From SZAS-103 sp036496805 (lineage in GTDB: Bacteria > Pseudomonadota > Gammaproteobacteria > Xanthomonadales > Xanthomonadaceae), in assembly GCA_036496805.1 (NCBI GenBank), contig DASXKN010000005.1, positions 176,764-240,763 of the forward strand: 64,000 bases of DNA. Reading direction: 5' to 3'. This document shows positions 7,934-16,060 of this stretch, in pieces. The notes beneath the pieces are model-generated. The model saw only the letters and a program-made list of their open reading frames with translations. It was not told the origin of the DNA and did not search any database. Both the position numbers and the translations under genes were made by a program. The stretch's first letter is position 1. Each line of letters opens with the position of its first letter.

Positions 7934-9298
7934 ATGGAGACGACGCGAACGAATCTCAGCGCGAAATATGCCTGGACTCCGGAAGGCTGGGCCTTCCGCG
8001 AGTTGGACACCGGCAAGGACGGCTGCTTTGCGGTGCGCGCGCCAGGCGACCGCAATATGCGTACGGCAGAATGGGTGCTGCCCGGGATCGCCAACCTGCA
8101 TTCGCACGCCTTCCAGCGCGCGATGGCCGGCCTGGCGGAGCGTCGTGGCAGCGAGAAGGACTCGTTCTGGAGCTGGCGCGAGACGATGTACGCCTTCGCG
8201 TCGCGGATCACGCCCGACGACCTGCAGGCGATCGCCGCCCAGCTCTACGTCGAGATGCTGCGCGCCGGCTACACCCAGGTCTGCGAGTTCCACTATTTGC
8301 ACCACGCGCCCGACGGCAGGCCGTACGCCGATCCGGCGGCGATGTCGCGCGCGATCGTCGCCGCCGCGCGCGAAACCGGCATTGGCCTGACCCTGTTGCC
8401 GGTGCTGTACATGCGCGGCGGTTTCGACGGCCGCGCGCTGTCGCCGCGGCAGGCGCGCTTTGGTCACGAGGTCGACGCCTTCGCGCGCCTGCTCGACGAC
8501 CTGCGCCGCGACGAGGACGCGCTGCTGCGCGTCGGCATGGCCTTCCACAGCCTGCGCGCGGTGATGCCCGACGCGATGGCCGCGACGCTGGCGGCGCTGC
8601 CGCCCGACATGCCGCGCCACATCCACATCGCCGAGCAGGTCGCGGAAGTGGACGATTGCGTCGCCGTGCGCGGCGCGCGTCCGGTGCGCTGGCTGCTCGA
8701 TCACGCGCCGGTCGACGCGCGCTGGACCCTGGTGCACGCGACCCACCTGGACGCGGGCGAAGTGCGCGGCATCGCCGGCAGCGGCGCGACGGTCGCGCTA
8801 TGTCCGACCACCGAGGCCAACCTCGGCGACGGGCTGTTCCCGCTGCGCGACTACCTCGATGCGGGCGGCGCCTGGGGCATCGGTTCGGATTCGCACATCT
8901 CGGTGTCGCCGGTCGAGGAACTGCGCTGGCTCGAATACGGGCAGCGTCTGGTGACGCGCAGCCGCAACGTCACTGCCGATGCGGATGCGCCATCGGTCGG
9001 CGTGAACCTGATGCGCGGGGTCGCGGCGAGCGCTGCCGCTAGCAGCGGCGCGTCCATCGGGGCGCTCGCGGCGGGAAGGCGTGCCGACTGGATCGTGCTC
9101 GACGACCAAGCCCCGGAACTGGCCGCCCGCGGCGAGGCCGACCTCGTGGATAGCTGGATTTTCAGCGGCAACCGCGGCCTCGTGCGCGAGGTGGTCGTCG
9201 CCGGACGCCTGCTCGTGCGCGAAGGCCGCCATGTCGACGAGGAGCGCATCGCCGCACGTTATCGCGCCTGCGTGCGACGCCTTGCAGACGCGATGTAG
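7934..9298 (+). CDS. hutF: Formimidoylglutamate deiminase
   Basis: Converts N-formimidoyl-L-glutamate to N-formyl-L-glutamate plus ammonia, the five-step branch of histidine catabolism. The 454-residue amidohydrolase shows the metal site PGIANLHSHAFQRAM, the HutF-type region WSWRETMY, HIHIAEQ, LVHATHL, LCPTTEANLGDG and GSDSHISV. The next enzyme of this branch (HutG-type formylglutamate amidohydrolase) and histidase HutH are not in the window, and hutU is 10 kb away, so the hut genes are dispersed here. The divergent partner is hutI, and the 69-base gap between them should hold both promoters. Confidence 0.95.
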   Translation: METTRTNLSAKYAWTPEGWAFRELDTGKDGCFAVRAPGDRNMRTAEWVLPGIANLHSHAFQRAMAGLAERRGSEKDSFWSWRETMYAFASRITPDDLQAIAAQLYVEMLRAGYTQVCEFHYLHHAPDGRPYADPAAMSRAIVAAARETGIGLTLLPVLYMRGGFDGRALSPRQARFGHEVDAFARLLDDLRRDEDALLRVGMAFHSLRAVMPDAMAATLAALPPDMPRHIHIAEQVAEVDDCVAVRGARPVRWLLDHAPVDARWTLVHATHLDAGEVRGIAGSGATVALCPTTEANLGDGLFPLRDYLDAGGAWGIGSDSHISVSPVEELRWLEYGQRLVTRSRNVTADADAPSVGVNLMRGVAASAAASSGASIGALAAGRRADWIVLDDQAPELAARGEADLVDSWIFSGNRGLVREVVVAGRLLVREGRHVDEERIAARYRACVRRLADAM

Positions 9299-9451
9299 GC
9301 TCGCTGCCGTCGGCGTTCATCCGCCCCGTTCAGCGGACTGACGCCAGCATGAATGCCGGCTCGCGGCGACACCGCGGCCGCACCCGCGAGGCGTATAACA
9401 AAACCGGGAGCGCGCCCCATCGCTCCTCCATTTCCACGATGGGAGAAGACC

Positions 9452-9772
9452 ATGAACAAGCTCCTGATTCCGGCCCTCTTCGCCCTCTGCGTCGGCCTCG
9501 CCCAGGCGCAGTCCGGCACCGTGACCACGACCGACGAAAAGGGCAAGGTCGAGTCGGTTACCCAGACCAACGCTGAAAAGGCCGCCGATGCCTTCTGCCT
9601 GAAACAGACCGGCTCGCATCTGAAGACACTCACCGACAAGCGCGGCAGCGGGATCGAATGCGTGAACGCGCCCGGCCATGTCTGGACGCGTGACGACCTC
9701 GACCGCACCGGCGCGCTGACCACTGCCGATGCGCTGCGCCAGCTGGATCCGTCGATCCGTATCCATCACTGA
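9452..9772 (+). CDS. Small exported protein of unknown function
   Basis: 106 residues with a clear signal peptide (MNKLLIPALFALCVGLAQAQ), so it is periplasmic or secreted. The start at 9452 is fixed by GGGAGAAG upstream. The mature part has two Cys residues (AFCLKQ and IECVNA) that could form a disulfide, a TTTDEKGKVES segment that looks like a short beta hairpin, and the ending LRQLDPSIRIHH. I do not recognise a named family. A strong hairpin follows at 9810, so it is probably monocistronic. Confidence 0.75.
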   Translation: MNKLLIPALFALCVGLAQAQSGTVTTTDEKGKVESVTQTNAEKAADAFCLKQTGSHLKTLTDKRGSGIECVNAPGHVWTRDDLDRTGALTTADALRQLDPSIRIHH

Positions 9773-9809
9773 GTTCGACTCGTGCCGCGCGGTGGGCGCG
9801 GTGAGGCAA

Positions 9810-9838
9810 GCGAAGGCAGGGCTCGTCCCTGCCTTCGC
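9810..9838 (+). terminator. Strong hairpin, likely terminator
   Basis: A perfect 12-base-pair stem (9810-9821 with 9827-9838) with a 5-base loop, 38 bases after the stop of the small exported protein. There is no real T-run after it (CTATAT), so it may be a weaker terminator or an mRNA 3' stabiliser. Confidence 0.6.
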
Positions 9839-9865
9839 CTATATGCAGCGTGAGCTGCGATCATT

Positions 9866-9910
9866 GGATCCGTATTCGATGGATCCGTATTCGATGGATC
9901 CGCATTCGAT
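9866..9910. repeat. Three tandem 15-base repeats
   Basis: Three consecutive units of GGATCCGTATTCGAT at 9866, 9881 and 9896, the last with one change (GCATTCGAT). The unit is a multiple of three bases, but no convincing gene runs through it. It lies between the small exported protein and modA. Confidence 0.85.
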
Positions 9911-10015
9911 CATGCGATCGCGTGCCGAGCGGATGGACGCAGGTTACGGTCCCCGCCAGGCTGGGGAACAAGTGAAGTGCGATATCCTCGCGGCATCGTC
10001 GCGGGGAGTGGTCGC

Positions 10016-10786
10016 ATGCGCTGGATGTCCGGTGTTGCCGGCTTGCTGATGTCGTTCAGCTGCATGGCGGCCGCTGCCGCCGATCGTCCGTTCACCGTGT
10101 TCGCGGCCGCCAGCCTCAAGGAGAGCCTGGACAACGTCGAGCATGCCTGGGAAGCGGCGGGTCATCCCAAGTTCGTCGTTTCCTACGCGGCCAGTTCGGC
10201 CCTCGCCAAGCAGATCGAGCAGGGCGGGCCCGCCGATGTGTTCGTCTCGGCCGACAACCAGTGGATGGATTACCTGCAGGACCGCAAGCTGATCGAACCG
10301 GCTTCGCGCTTCGTGCTGGTGCGCAACGCGCTGGTGCTGGTCGCACCGGCCACTTCGGCACTGCCGTCGCTCGATCCGAAGAAGAAGGATGCGTTTCTCG
10401 CCGCATTGGGCAGCGGACGGCTGGCCGTCGCCGAAACCTCGAGCGTGCCTGCGGGCATCTACGCGAAGCAGGCGCTGACCCGGCTTGGCCTCTGGGACGC
10501 CGTGTCCGCGCATCTGGCGCAGGGCGAGAACGTGCGCGCCACGCTCGAATACGTCGCCCGCGGCGACACGCCGCTGGGGATCGTCTATCTCACCGACGCG
10601 AAGGCCGAGCCGCGCGTGAAGGTGCTCGCCACGTTCGCCGAAGACAGCCACGAGAAGATCGTCTACCCGGCCGCGCGCACGGTGAACGCCGCCGACGCGA
10701 AACTTGCCGCCGACCTGCTGGCCTTCCTGCGCGGCAAGGAAGCGACCGCCACGTTCCGCGCCGCAGGCTTCGTCGACGGCCGTTGA
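10016..10786 (+). CDS. modA: Molybdate ABC transporter, substrate-binding protein
   Basis: A periplasmic binding protein for molybdate or tungstate. The start at 10016 has GGGAG 8 bases upstream and yields a signal peptide ending near MAAAAA. The mature N-terminus TVFAAASLKESLD is the ModA signature. The oxyanion-contacting stretches VVSYAASSALAKQIEQG and GPADVFVSAD follow, then AETSSVPAGIYAKQAL and IVYLTDA. The length of 256 residues is normal. modB follows after 18 bases, but no ATP-binding modC is found within the window; the sia operon begins instead. Confidence 0.94.
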   Translation: MRWMSGVAGLLMSFSCMAAAAADRPFTVFAAASLKESLDNVEHAWEAAGHPKFVVSYAASSALAKQIEQGGPADVFVSADNQWMDYLQDRKLIEPASRFVLVRNALVLVAPATSALPSLDPKKKDAFLAALGSGRLAVAETSSVPAGIYAKQALTRLGLWDAVSAHLAQGENVRATLEYVARGDTPLGIVYLTDAKAEPRVKVLATFAEDSHEKIVYPAARTVNAADAKLAADLLAFLRGKEATATFRAAGFVDGR

Positions 10787-10804
10787 CCCGGCCGGCATGA
10801 CGGC

Positions 10805-11497
10805 GTGATCAGGTTCACCGCCGAGGAAGTCGATGCGATCGCGCTGTCGGTGCGGGTCGCGGCGCTCGCGGTGGTTTTCGCCGCGCCACTCGCGATCGCC
10901 GTCGCCTGCGTGCTGGCGCGCGCGCGCTTCCGCGGCAAGATCCTGTTCGACGCGCTGATCCATCTGCCGCTGGTGTTGCCGCCGGTGTTGACCGGCTACG
11001 TATTGCTCGTGCTGTTTGGCCGCCACGGCGCGATCGGCTCGCGCCTGCAGGACTGGTTCGGCATCAGCGTCGCCTTCCGCTGGACCGGCGCGGTCATCGC
11101 CGCGGCGGTGATGGCCTTCCCGCTGTTCGTGCGCGCGGTGCGCCTGTCGATCGAGGCGATCCCGCGCGAACTCGACGAGATCGCCGCCAGCCTCGGCGCC
11201 GGTCCATGGACGCGCTTCCGGCGCGTGCTGCTGCCGCTGAGCCTGCCGGGCATCGCGGCCGGGTCGACGCTCGCCTTCGCCAAGGCGCTGGGCGAGTTCG
11301 GCGCGACCATCACCTTCGTCTCCAACATCCCCGGGCAGACGCGCACGATCGCGCTGGCGATCCAGTCCTTGACCCAGGTGCCGGACGGTGGCGCGGGTAT
11401 CGCCCGGCTGGCGATCGTTTCGGTGCTGCTGTCGGTCGGCGCGCTGGCGGCATCGGAATGGCTCACCCGGCGCGCACGCCTGCGACGCACGCGCTGA
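10805..11497 (+). CDS. modB: Molybdate ABC transporter, permease
   Basis: A 230-residue inner-membrane permease that pairs with ModA. It starts with GTG. About five hydrophobic segments are visible (near residues 14-38, 54-72, 86-106, 138-160 and 195-215). The ABC-coupling EAA loop reads LDEIAASLGAGPWTRFRRV, followed by LPLSLPGIAAGSTLAFAKAL. The gene is in the modAB operon. The expected ATPase gene modC is absent after it: the 94-base gap leads straight into siaA. Either modC sits elsewhere in the genome or the permease borrows another ATPase. Confidence 0.93.
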   Translation: MIRFTAEEVDAIALSVRVAALAVVFAAPLAIAVACVLARARFRGKILFDALIHLPLVLPPVLTGYVLLVLFGRHGAIGSRLQDWFGISVAFRWTGAVIAAAVMAFPLFVRAVRLSIEAIPRELDEIAASLGAGPWTRFRRVLLPLSLPGIAAGSTLAFAKALGEFGATITFVSNIPGQTRTIALAIQSLTQVPDGGAGIARLAIVSVLLSVGALAASEWLTRRARLRRTR

Positions 11498-11591
11498 GCC
11501 CCGCGCCCGGTCGCGGCCGCGACCGCGACTGGCAGGCGATTCCGGAAGACGCCTCGCATATGGCACCATGCCGCAGCAGGGGGGCGATGCC

Positions 11592-12782
11592 GTGATCGAG
11601 GGAAAGCTCAAGGGGCTGCGCGCGCGCTTCCTGCTGGTGGCGGTCGTGGTGTGCCTGATCGCGGGAGCGGCCGCGATCTGGTTCGTCGATCCGCGCGCCG
11701 TTGCTCGCGGTGGCGCCTGGCTGTCGATCCTCTACTGGTTCCTCATGGTGCTGCCCGCGATCCTGGTGGCTGCGTGGCTGTTCGACCACTACGTTCTGCT
11801 CCGCGTGGAGCGGCTCGCGGATGCGTCGACCCGGATCGCCTCGGGTCAGCACGACCAGGAACTGGCCGAGGGCCGCGACGACGAGATCGGCCTGATTGCG
11901 CGTGCGTTCAATGCGATGTCGCGGCGGGTCGCCGAGGACATGCGCAACCTCGAGCGCCGCGTCGAGGCCCGCAACGAGGAACTGCAGCGGGCGAAGGAAC
12001 AACTCGAGGAATCCACGCGCAAGCTGATGGAGAGCATCCACTACGCGCGCATGATCCAGTCCTCGATCCTCGCGCGCCGCCAGGATTTCTACGCGCTGGT
12101 GCCGGGACATTCCGTGCTGTGGCTGCCTCGCGATATCGTCGGCGGCGACTTCTACACCCTCTACCACGACGACACCGGCGGTTTCCTGCTGGCGGTCGCC
12201 GACTGCACGGGCCACGGCGTGCCCGGCGCGGTGATGACGATGGCGGCCAAGGCGGTCCTCGATCGCGCGGTCGCCGTGTGCGGGCTGGAGGATCCGGCGG
12301 CGATCCTGAGCGAACTGCACCGCGACCTGCGCGCCCTGCTGCAGACGCGCTACGCGAAAGACGGGGACAACGGCCTCGACATGGCCCTGGTCTATGTGTC
12401 GGCGGACCGCGCCAAGCTCCTGTTCGCGGGCGCGCGGCTGCCGCTATGGGTGGTCCACGCCGACGGCAGCGTCGTCATCCACAAGGGCGACCGCCAGAGC
12501 ATCGGCTACAACCGCAGCCGCGGCGACCTGCATTTCACCAACCACGAGGTCACGCGCCGCGCCGGCGAGCGCTACTTGCTGTTCACCGATGGTATTCTGG
12601 ACCAGAACGGCGGGGAGCACGGTTTCGCGCTGGGCCAGGCGCGCCTCAAGACGGCCCTAGTGGAAGGCCGCAGCCTGCCCACGTCGCAGATCGCGCCGGC
12701 GCTGGCGACCGTGTTGAAGAAGTACCAGGGCGGGTCGCCGCAGCGCGATGACATCACCCTGCTGGCGTTCGGTTTCGAGTGA
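11592..12782 (+). CDS. siaA: SiaA-type PP2C phosphatase with HAMP domain
   Basis: A membrane PPM/SpoIIE-type serine/threonine phosphatase that in Pseudomonas dephosphorylates SiaC. Two membrane helices at about residues 12-31 and 44-64 are joined by only about 12 residues, then a HAMP (residues 65-117), a coiled coil (118-150) and the PP2C domain (155-396). Metal-binding aspartates show in VGGDFYTLY (D186), VADCTGHGVPGA (D204), LFTDGILDQ and QRDDITLLAF. Pseudomonas SiaA, as I recall, is over 600 residues long with a large periplasmic sensor, which this 396-residue protein lacks. The GTG at 11592 is chosen for its AGGGGGG ribosome site; an in-frame ATG lies at 11568. siaB, siaC and siaD follow directly. 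Confidence 0.85.
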   Translation: MIEGKLKGLRARFLLVAVVVCLIAGAAAIWFVDPRAVARGGAWLSILYWFLMVLPAILVAAWLFDHYVLLRVERLADASTRIASGQHDQELAEGRDDEIGLIARAFNAMSRRVAEDMRNLERRVEARNEELQRAKEQLEESTRKLMESIHYARMIQSSILARRQDFYALVPGHSVLWLPRDIVGGDFYTLYHDDTGGFLLAVADCTGHGVPGAVMTMAAKAVLDRAVAVCGLEDPAAILSELHRDLRALLQTRYAKDGDNGLDMALVYVSADRAKLLFAGARLPLWVVHADGSVVIHKGDRQSIGYNRSRGDLHFTNHEVTRRAGERYLLFTDGILDQNGGEHGFALGQARLKTALVEGRSLPTSQIAPALATVLKKYQGGSPQRDDITLLAFGFE

Positions 12783-12820
12783 AGGCGACGGTTCGCGACG
12801 GCTCATCGGGAGGACGGTGG

Positions 12821-13360
12821 ATGGACTTGTTCAGCATCAAGGAGCAACTGCGCAAGGCCGGTGTCGTGGTGAGCTTCAATGGCTCCTTCAGCCACGGGAT
12901 CATCGAGGAGCTCGGCGCGGCCGTGAAGAAATACCTGGAAAGCGCGGAGACGCGGCCGGCGGCGATGATGGACGTGTTCTCGGTCTACATCGAGGCGACC
13001 CAGAACGTGCGCAACTACTCGGAGCGCCGGCTCGCGGCCGGCGCCGACGAGGCGGACGTCGACGCGAACATCCTGGTGATCGCCCGTCGCGGCGACCACC
13101 ACGAGATTTCCGCCGGCAACATGATCGATGTCGCCCACGTGGCCGGGCTCACCGAACGCCTCCACCGCCTCGCGGGACTGGACAAGGCCGGGCTGAAGGC
13201 GCTCTACAAGGAACAGCTGCGCAAGGAACGCGATCCCGACGACGAAGGCGCGGGCCTGGGCCTGATCGAGATCGCCCGTCGCGCGAGCGAGCCGCTGCGT
13301 TTCGGGTTCACCTCCGTCGACGCGACCCGTTCCTTCTTCAGCCTCAGCGTCGTGGTCTGA
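12821..13360 (+). CDS. siaB: SiaB-family kinase (DUF6272)
   Basis: A 179-residue cytoplasmic protein matching the SiaB family in size, order and motifs (VSFNGSFSHGIIEELG, YIEATQNVRNYS, GLGLIEIARRA). In Pseudomonas aeruginosa SiaB is a GHKL-like kinase that phosphorylates SiaC on a threonine and so opposes SiaA. The segment EATQNVRNYSE corresponds to the helix carrying the Asn of an anti-sigma-factor-type ATP site, and DEGAGLGLIEIA to the glycine-rich lid. The start at 12821 has GGGAGGA nine bases upstream; a longer frame from 12779 would overlap siaA by four bases. Spacing to siaC is 7 bases, so the operon is tight. Confidence 0.85.
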   Translation: MDLFSIKEQLRKAGVVVSFNGSFSHGIIEELGAAVKKYLESAETRPAAMMDVFSVYIEATQNVRNYSERRLAAGADEADVDANILVIARRGDHHEISAGNMIDVAHVAGLTERLHRLAGLDKAGLKALYKEQLRKERDPDDEGAGLGLIEIARRASEPLRFGFTSVDATRSFFSLSVVV

Positions 13361-13367
13361 GGACCCC

Positions 13368-13748
13368 ATGGACAATCTCTCGCTAGCAGGCACGAACACC
13401 ACGCCCACCGTCCAGTTCGACGCGACCACGGGCGTCCTCGCGATTTCCGGCGAATCGTATCCGGAGAACGCCTTCGAATTCTTCAAGCCGCTGCTGGGCT
13501 GGGTCAGCGGTTACCTGAAGGAAAGCGACGGGTCGATCACCGCCGAGATCAGCCTGAGCTATTTGAACACCAGCAGCATCAAGAGCGTGATGGACCTGCT
13601 CGACCTGCTCGAAGCCGCGCATCGCGAAAGCCGCCAGGTCAGCGTGCGCTGGAGCTACCGCAAGGGCAACGACCGCGCCCTCGAGATGATCGAGGAATTC
13701 AAGGAAGAAGTAGCGCTGCCGTTCTTCGTCGTGCCGGTCGACGGCTGA
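13368..13748 (+). CDS. siaC: SiaC phospho-switch protein (DUF1987)
   Basis: A 126-residue protein of the SiaC (DUF1987) family. The switch threonine of Pseudomonas aeruginosa SiaC is residue 68; here residue 68 is also a threonine, in LSYLNTSSIKSVMDLL. Unphosphorylated SiaC binds and activates the diguanylate cyclase SiaD, while SiaB phosphorylates and SiaA dephosphorylates it. The opening TVQFDATTGVLAISGESYPENAFEFFKPL (residues 14-42) is the family's typical N-terminal half. It lies 7 bases after siaB and 10 bases before siaD, consistent with balanced expression of the four partners. Confidence 0.9.
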   Translation: MDNLSLAGTNTTPTVQFDATTGVLAISGESYPENAFEFFKPLLGWVSGYLKESDGSITAEISLSYLNTSSIKSVMDLLDLLEAAHRESRQVSVRWSYRKGNDRALEMIEEFKEEVALPFFVVPVDG

Positions 13749-13758
13749 CGGGGACGTC

Positions 13759-14865
13759 GTGGACGCCGCCGCGCGCCTTGCGGAGCTGCTCGCCGATCCA
13801 GCGCTGGCGACAAGCCCGCTGGCGAAGCTGTGCGAAGAAGTGATCGCCGACCAGGCGCGGCTGCACCGGCGCCTGGAGCGCATCAGCCGGATTTCCGACC
13901 GCTACCAGGGCGACCTGATCCACACGAACCGCGAACTGGCTTCGGCGAACGGGAAGCTGGAAGCCGCGCTCGCCGACGTGCACACGCTCAGCGGCTTCAT
14001 CCCGATCTGCTCGCAGTGCAAGCGCGTGCGCGACGACGGCGGATTCTGGGACGAGGTCGAGACCTACATCGGCAAGCATTCCGAAGTCGTGATGGGGCAT
14101 AGCGTCTGCCCCGATTGCCTGGGCCGCACCGAACGCCGCAAGCGTCCCGAGCTGCGCGCTTCCGCGCAGCACCTGGACGCCGAAGGCGAACAGCAGCATC
14201 TCGCCGACGTGCTCGCGAACGAAGCCTGGAAAGACCACCCGCTGACCGGCGAATACCAGCGCCTGAGCCTGGGCTACCAGAAGCTCACCCGGCGCCTCGA
14301 CAAGATCTCGCGGATCAGCGACGGCTTCCAGGCGCAGCTCAAGCACCTCAACCACGCGCTCGCGGTCGCCTCGCTCACCGACCCGCTGACCGGGCTGCCG
14401 AACCGGCGCGCGATGATCGAGCGCCTCGAGCACGCCGCGGCCATCACGGCGAAGGACGGCGGCAAGTTCTCGATCGCGATGATCGACATCGACTTCTTCA
14501 AGAAGGTCAACGACACTTACGGCCACGACGTCGGCGACGCCGCGATCCGCTCGCTCGCCGACACCCTCAAGGCCAACCGTCGCGAGCAGGACTTCGCCGC
14601 GCGCTGGGGCGGCGAGGAGTTCCTGCTGCTGATGCTCGACAGTGCTGCGGCATCGGCGCGCCACTGGTGCGACAGCTTGCGCGCAACGGTCGAAACCGCG
14701 TGCATCCAGCACCAGGAAACCCGGATCGGGATCACGATCAGCGTCGGGGTCGCAGCCCACGAGCGCGTGCTGTCGTTCGAGGAGACGATCAAGGACGCGG
14801 ACCGCGCGCTGTACGCGGCCAAGGCCGCCGGGCGCAACCAGGTCATCAGCGCCGAGGATCTCTGA
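13759..14865 (+). CDS. siaD: SiaD-type diguanylate cyclase with cysteine-ribbon module
   Basis: A 368-residue GGDEF protein, GTG start. C-terminal residues 205-366 form the cyclase: GGEEF at 284-288, with an apparent product-inhibition site RxxD at 275-278. The N-terminal half is unusual. Residues 25-62 and 165-202 are related coiled-coil stretches (RRLERISRISDRYQGDLIHT and RRLDKISRISDGFQAQLKHL). Between them lies a module with C84-x2-C87 and C117-P-x-C120 (ICSQCKRVRDDGGFWDEVET ... CPDC), of the kind found at the ends of some histidine kinases and probably binding a metal. Pseudomonas SiaD, as I recall it, is shorter, with a coiled coil then GGDEF. The operon context makes c-di-GMP synthesis under SiaC control the likely role. 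Confidence 0.85.
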   Translation: MDAAARLAELLADPALATSPLAKLCEEVIADQARLHRRLERISRISDRYQGDLIHTNRELASANGKLEAALADVHTLSGFIPICSQCKRVRDDGGFWDEVETYIGKHSEVVMGHSVCPDCLGRTERRKRPELRASAQHLDAEGEQQHLADVLANEAWKDHPLTGEYQRLSLGYQKLTRRLDKISRISDGFQAQLKHLNHALAVASLTDPLTGLPNRRAMIERLEHAAAITAKDGGKFSIAMIDIDFFKKVNDTYGHDVGDAAIRSLADTLKANRREQDFAARWGGEEFLLLMLDSAAASARHWCDSLRATVETACIQHQETRIGITISVGVAAHERVLSFEETIKDADRALYAAKAAGRNQVISAEDL

Positions 14866-14866
14866 G

Positions 14867-14890
14867 GGACCGCAGTGCCGGGTGCGGTCC
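14867..14890 (+). terminator. Hairpin after siaD
   Basis: An 8-base-pair stem (GGACCGCA with TGCGGTCC) and 8-base loop two bases past the siaD stop. No T-run follows, so termination is likely but not certain. Confidence 0.4.
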
Positions 14891-14971
14891 GTGCCGCAAG
14901 GGCCCGGACTTCCGGCACGGGGCCGGCCGCATCCGCGCGCATTACCCTGCGTCATCCCCAGGAGGACGACC

Positions 14972-15568
14972 ATGAGAACGATCCGGCCGAACGTCCGCGC
15001 GGCGATCACCGCGCTCCTCGCTGTCCCGGCGACCATGGCCTGTTTCGCCGCGCCACCCGCGCCACCGCCACCTGCGTCGCCCGCGGCTGCCGAGTCCAAG
15101 GCCGCCATGAGCGCCGCCGAATGCGAGGTGTGGAACCGCGAGCGCAGTTTCGCCGCCTCGGTGGCGAACCACGATGCCACCGCCTTCGCCGACCACGTGC
15201 ACCTGCTGGCGGCGTTCGACGCCGGTTCGCCCGAACCGATCCACGGCCGCGCCGCCGTCGTCGACGGGTGGAAGGACATCATCGCCGGCAAGGCGATCAA
15301 GCTCGGCTGGTCGCCCGGCATCGTCACCATCGGCGGCGATGGCAGCCTCGCGATCTCGCGGGGCCCGGCGTGGATCGAGAATCTGCAGCCCGACGCGAAA
15401 CAGCGCTACCGGATCGGCGGCTTCATCTCGACCTGGATCAAGGACAAGGACGGCCAGTGGCGCGTCCTGTTCGACGGCGGCGGCGCACCGATGCATCCGG
15501 CGACCGCGGACGAGGTAGCGAAGCTCATCGCCTCGCTGCCGAAGGAATGCCCGCGCACCGGGGGTTGA
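14972..15568 (+). CDS. Exported DUF4440/SnoaL-like (NTF2-fold) protein
   Basis: A 198-residue protein with AGGAGG nine bases upstream of the start and a signal peptide ending around ACFAAPPAPPPP, possibly with a Cys lipid site (MACF). A Pro/Ala linker leads to an NTF2-like domain at about residues 48-185: CEVWNRERSFAASVANHD, then AFADHV, GRAAVVDGWKDIIAG, ISRGPAWIEN, GGFISTWIKDKDGQWRVLFD. The last motif is typical of DUF4440 and SnoaL-like proteins, which may be enzymes or ligand-binding proteins. No substrate can be assigned. It ends four bases before the convergent ogt gene. Confidence 0.8.
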   Translation: MRTIRPNVRAAITALLAVPATMACFAAPPAPPPPASPAAAESKAAMSAAECEVWNRERSFAASVANHDATAFADHVHLLAAFDAGSPEPIHGRAAVVDGWKDIIAGKAIKLGWSPGIVTIGGDGSLAISRGPAWIENLQPDAKQRYRIGGFISTWIKDKDGQWRVLFDGGGAPMHPATADEVAKLIASLPKECPRTGG

Positions 15569-15571
15569 TCG

Positions 15572-16060
15572 TCAGACCGCGAGCTGCGCCGGCAGCGCGC
15601 CCTCGTGCTGCAGCAGGAAGCGCTTGAGCGGCAGCCCGCCGCCGAAGCCGGTGAGGCTTCCGTCGGCGCCGATCACGCGATGGCAGGGCAGGACGATCGG
15701 CAGCGGATTGCGGCCGTTCGCCGCGCCGACCGCGCGCACCGCTTTCGGCGACGCGATGCGCTCGGCGACGTCGCGGTAACTCCAGGTCGCGCCGTAGGGA
15801 ATGCGCGCGAGCGTGTTCCACACCTTGAGCTGGAACGACGTGCCGACCGGCGCCAGCGCCAGGTCGAACGTCCTGCGCCCGCCGTCGAAATACGCCAGCA
15901 GTTGTTCGCGCGCCTCGCGCAATGCGCCCGCGTCGCGCTTCCATGCCTCGCGGTGGGGCGCGTCGTACTTGTTGTCGGGGAACAGGACATGGCGCAGGCC
16001 GGCATCGTCTCCGGCGATGGTGAGCTTGCCGATCCGGGTATCGAAGGCATCGAACCACAT
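15572..16060 (-). CDS. ogt: Methylated-DNA--protein-cysteine methyltransferase
   Basis: A 162-residue suicide repair protein that moves methyl groups from O6-methylguanine to its own cysteine. The active site is PCHRVIGADGSLTGFGGGL near residues 125-143, and the helix-turn-helix finger is GATWSYRDVAERIASPKAVR. The start at 16060 overlaps the stop of the upstream ada-alkA gene (TGATG), which suggests coupled translation and one alkylation-repair operon. There is no separate Ada C-terminal methyltransferase in the fused upstream gene, so this protein supplies that activity. Confidence 0.94.
   Translation of the reverse strand: MWFDAFDTRIGKLTIAGDDAGLRHVLFPDNKYDAPHREAWKRDAGALREAREQLLAYFDGGRRTFDLALAPVGTSFQLKVWNTLARIPYGATWSYRDVAERIASPKAVRAVGAANGRNPLPIVLPCHRVIGADGSLTGFGGGLPLKRFLLQHEGALPAQLAV

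Noticed and set aside
9977..10015. Longer ModA start
   Set aside because: The start at 10016 has a ribosome site and gives a normal signal peptide; the longer form puts charged residues before it.
9729..10049. Frame with DPYSM repeats over the 15-base tandem repeats
   Set aside because: It overlaps the end of the small exported protein and the start of modA, lacks a ribosome site and has no family features.
14977..15627. Second frame (Arg-rich) over the DUF4440-like gene
   Set aside because: Arg/Ala-rich out-of-frame shadow without signal peptide or domain.
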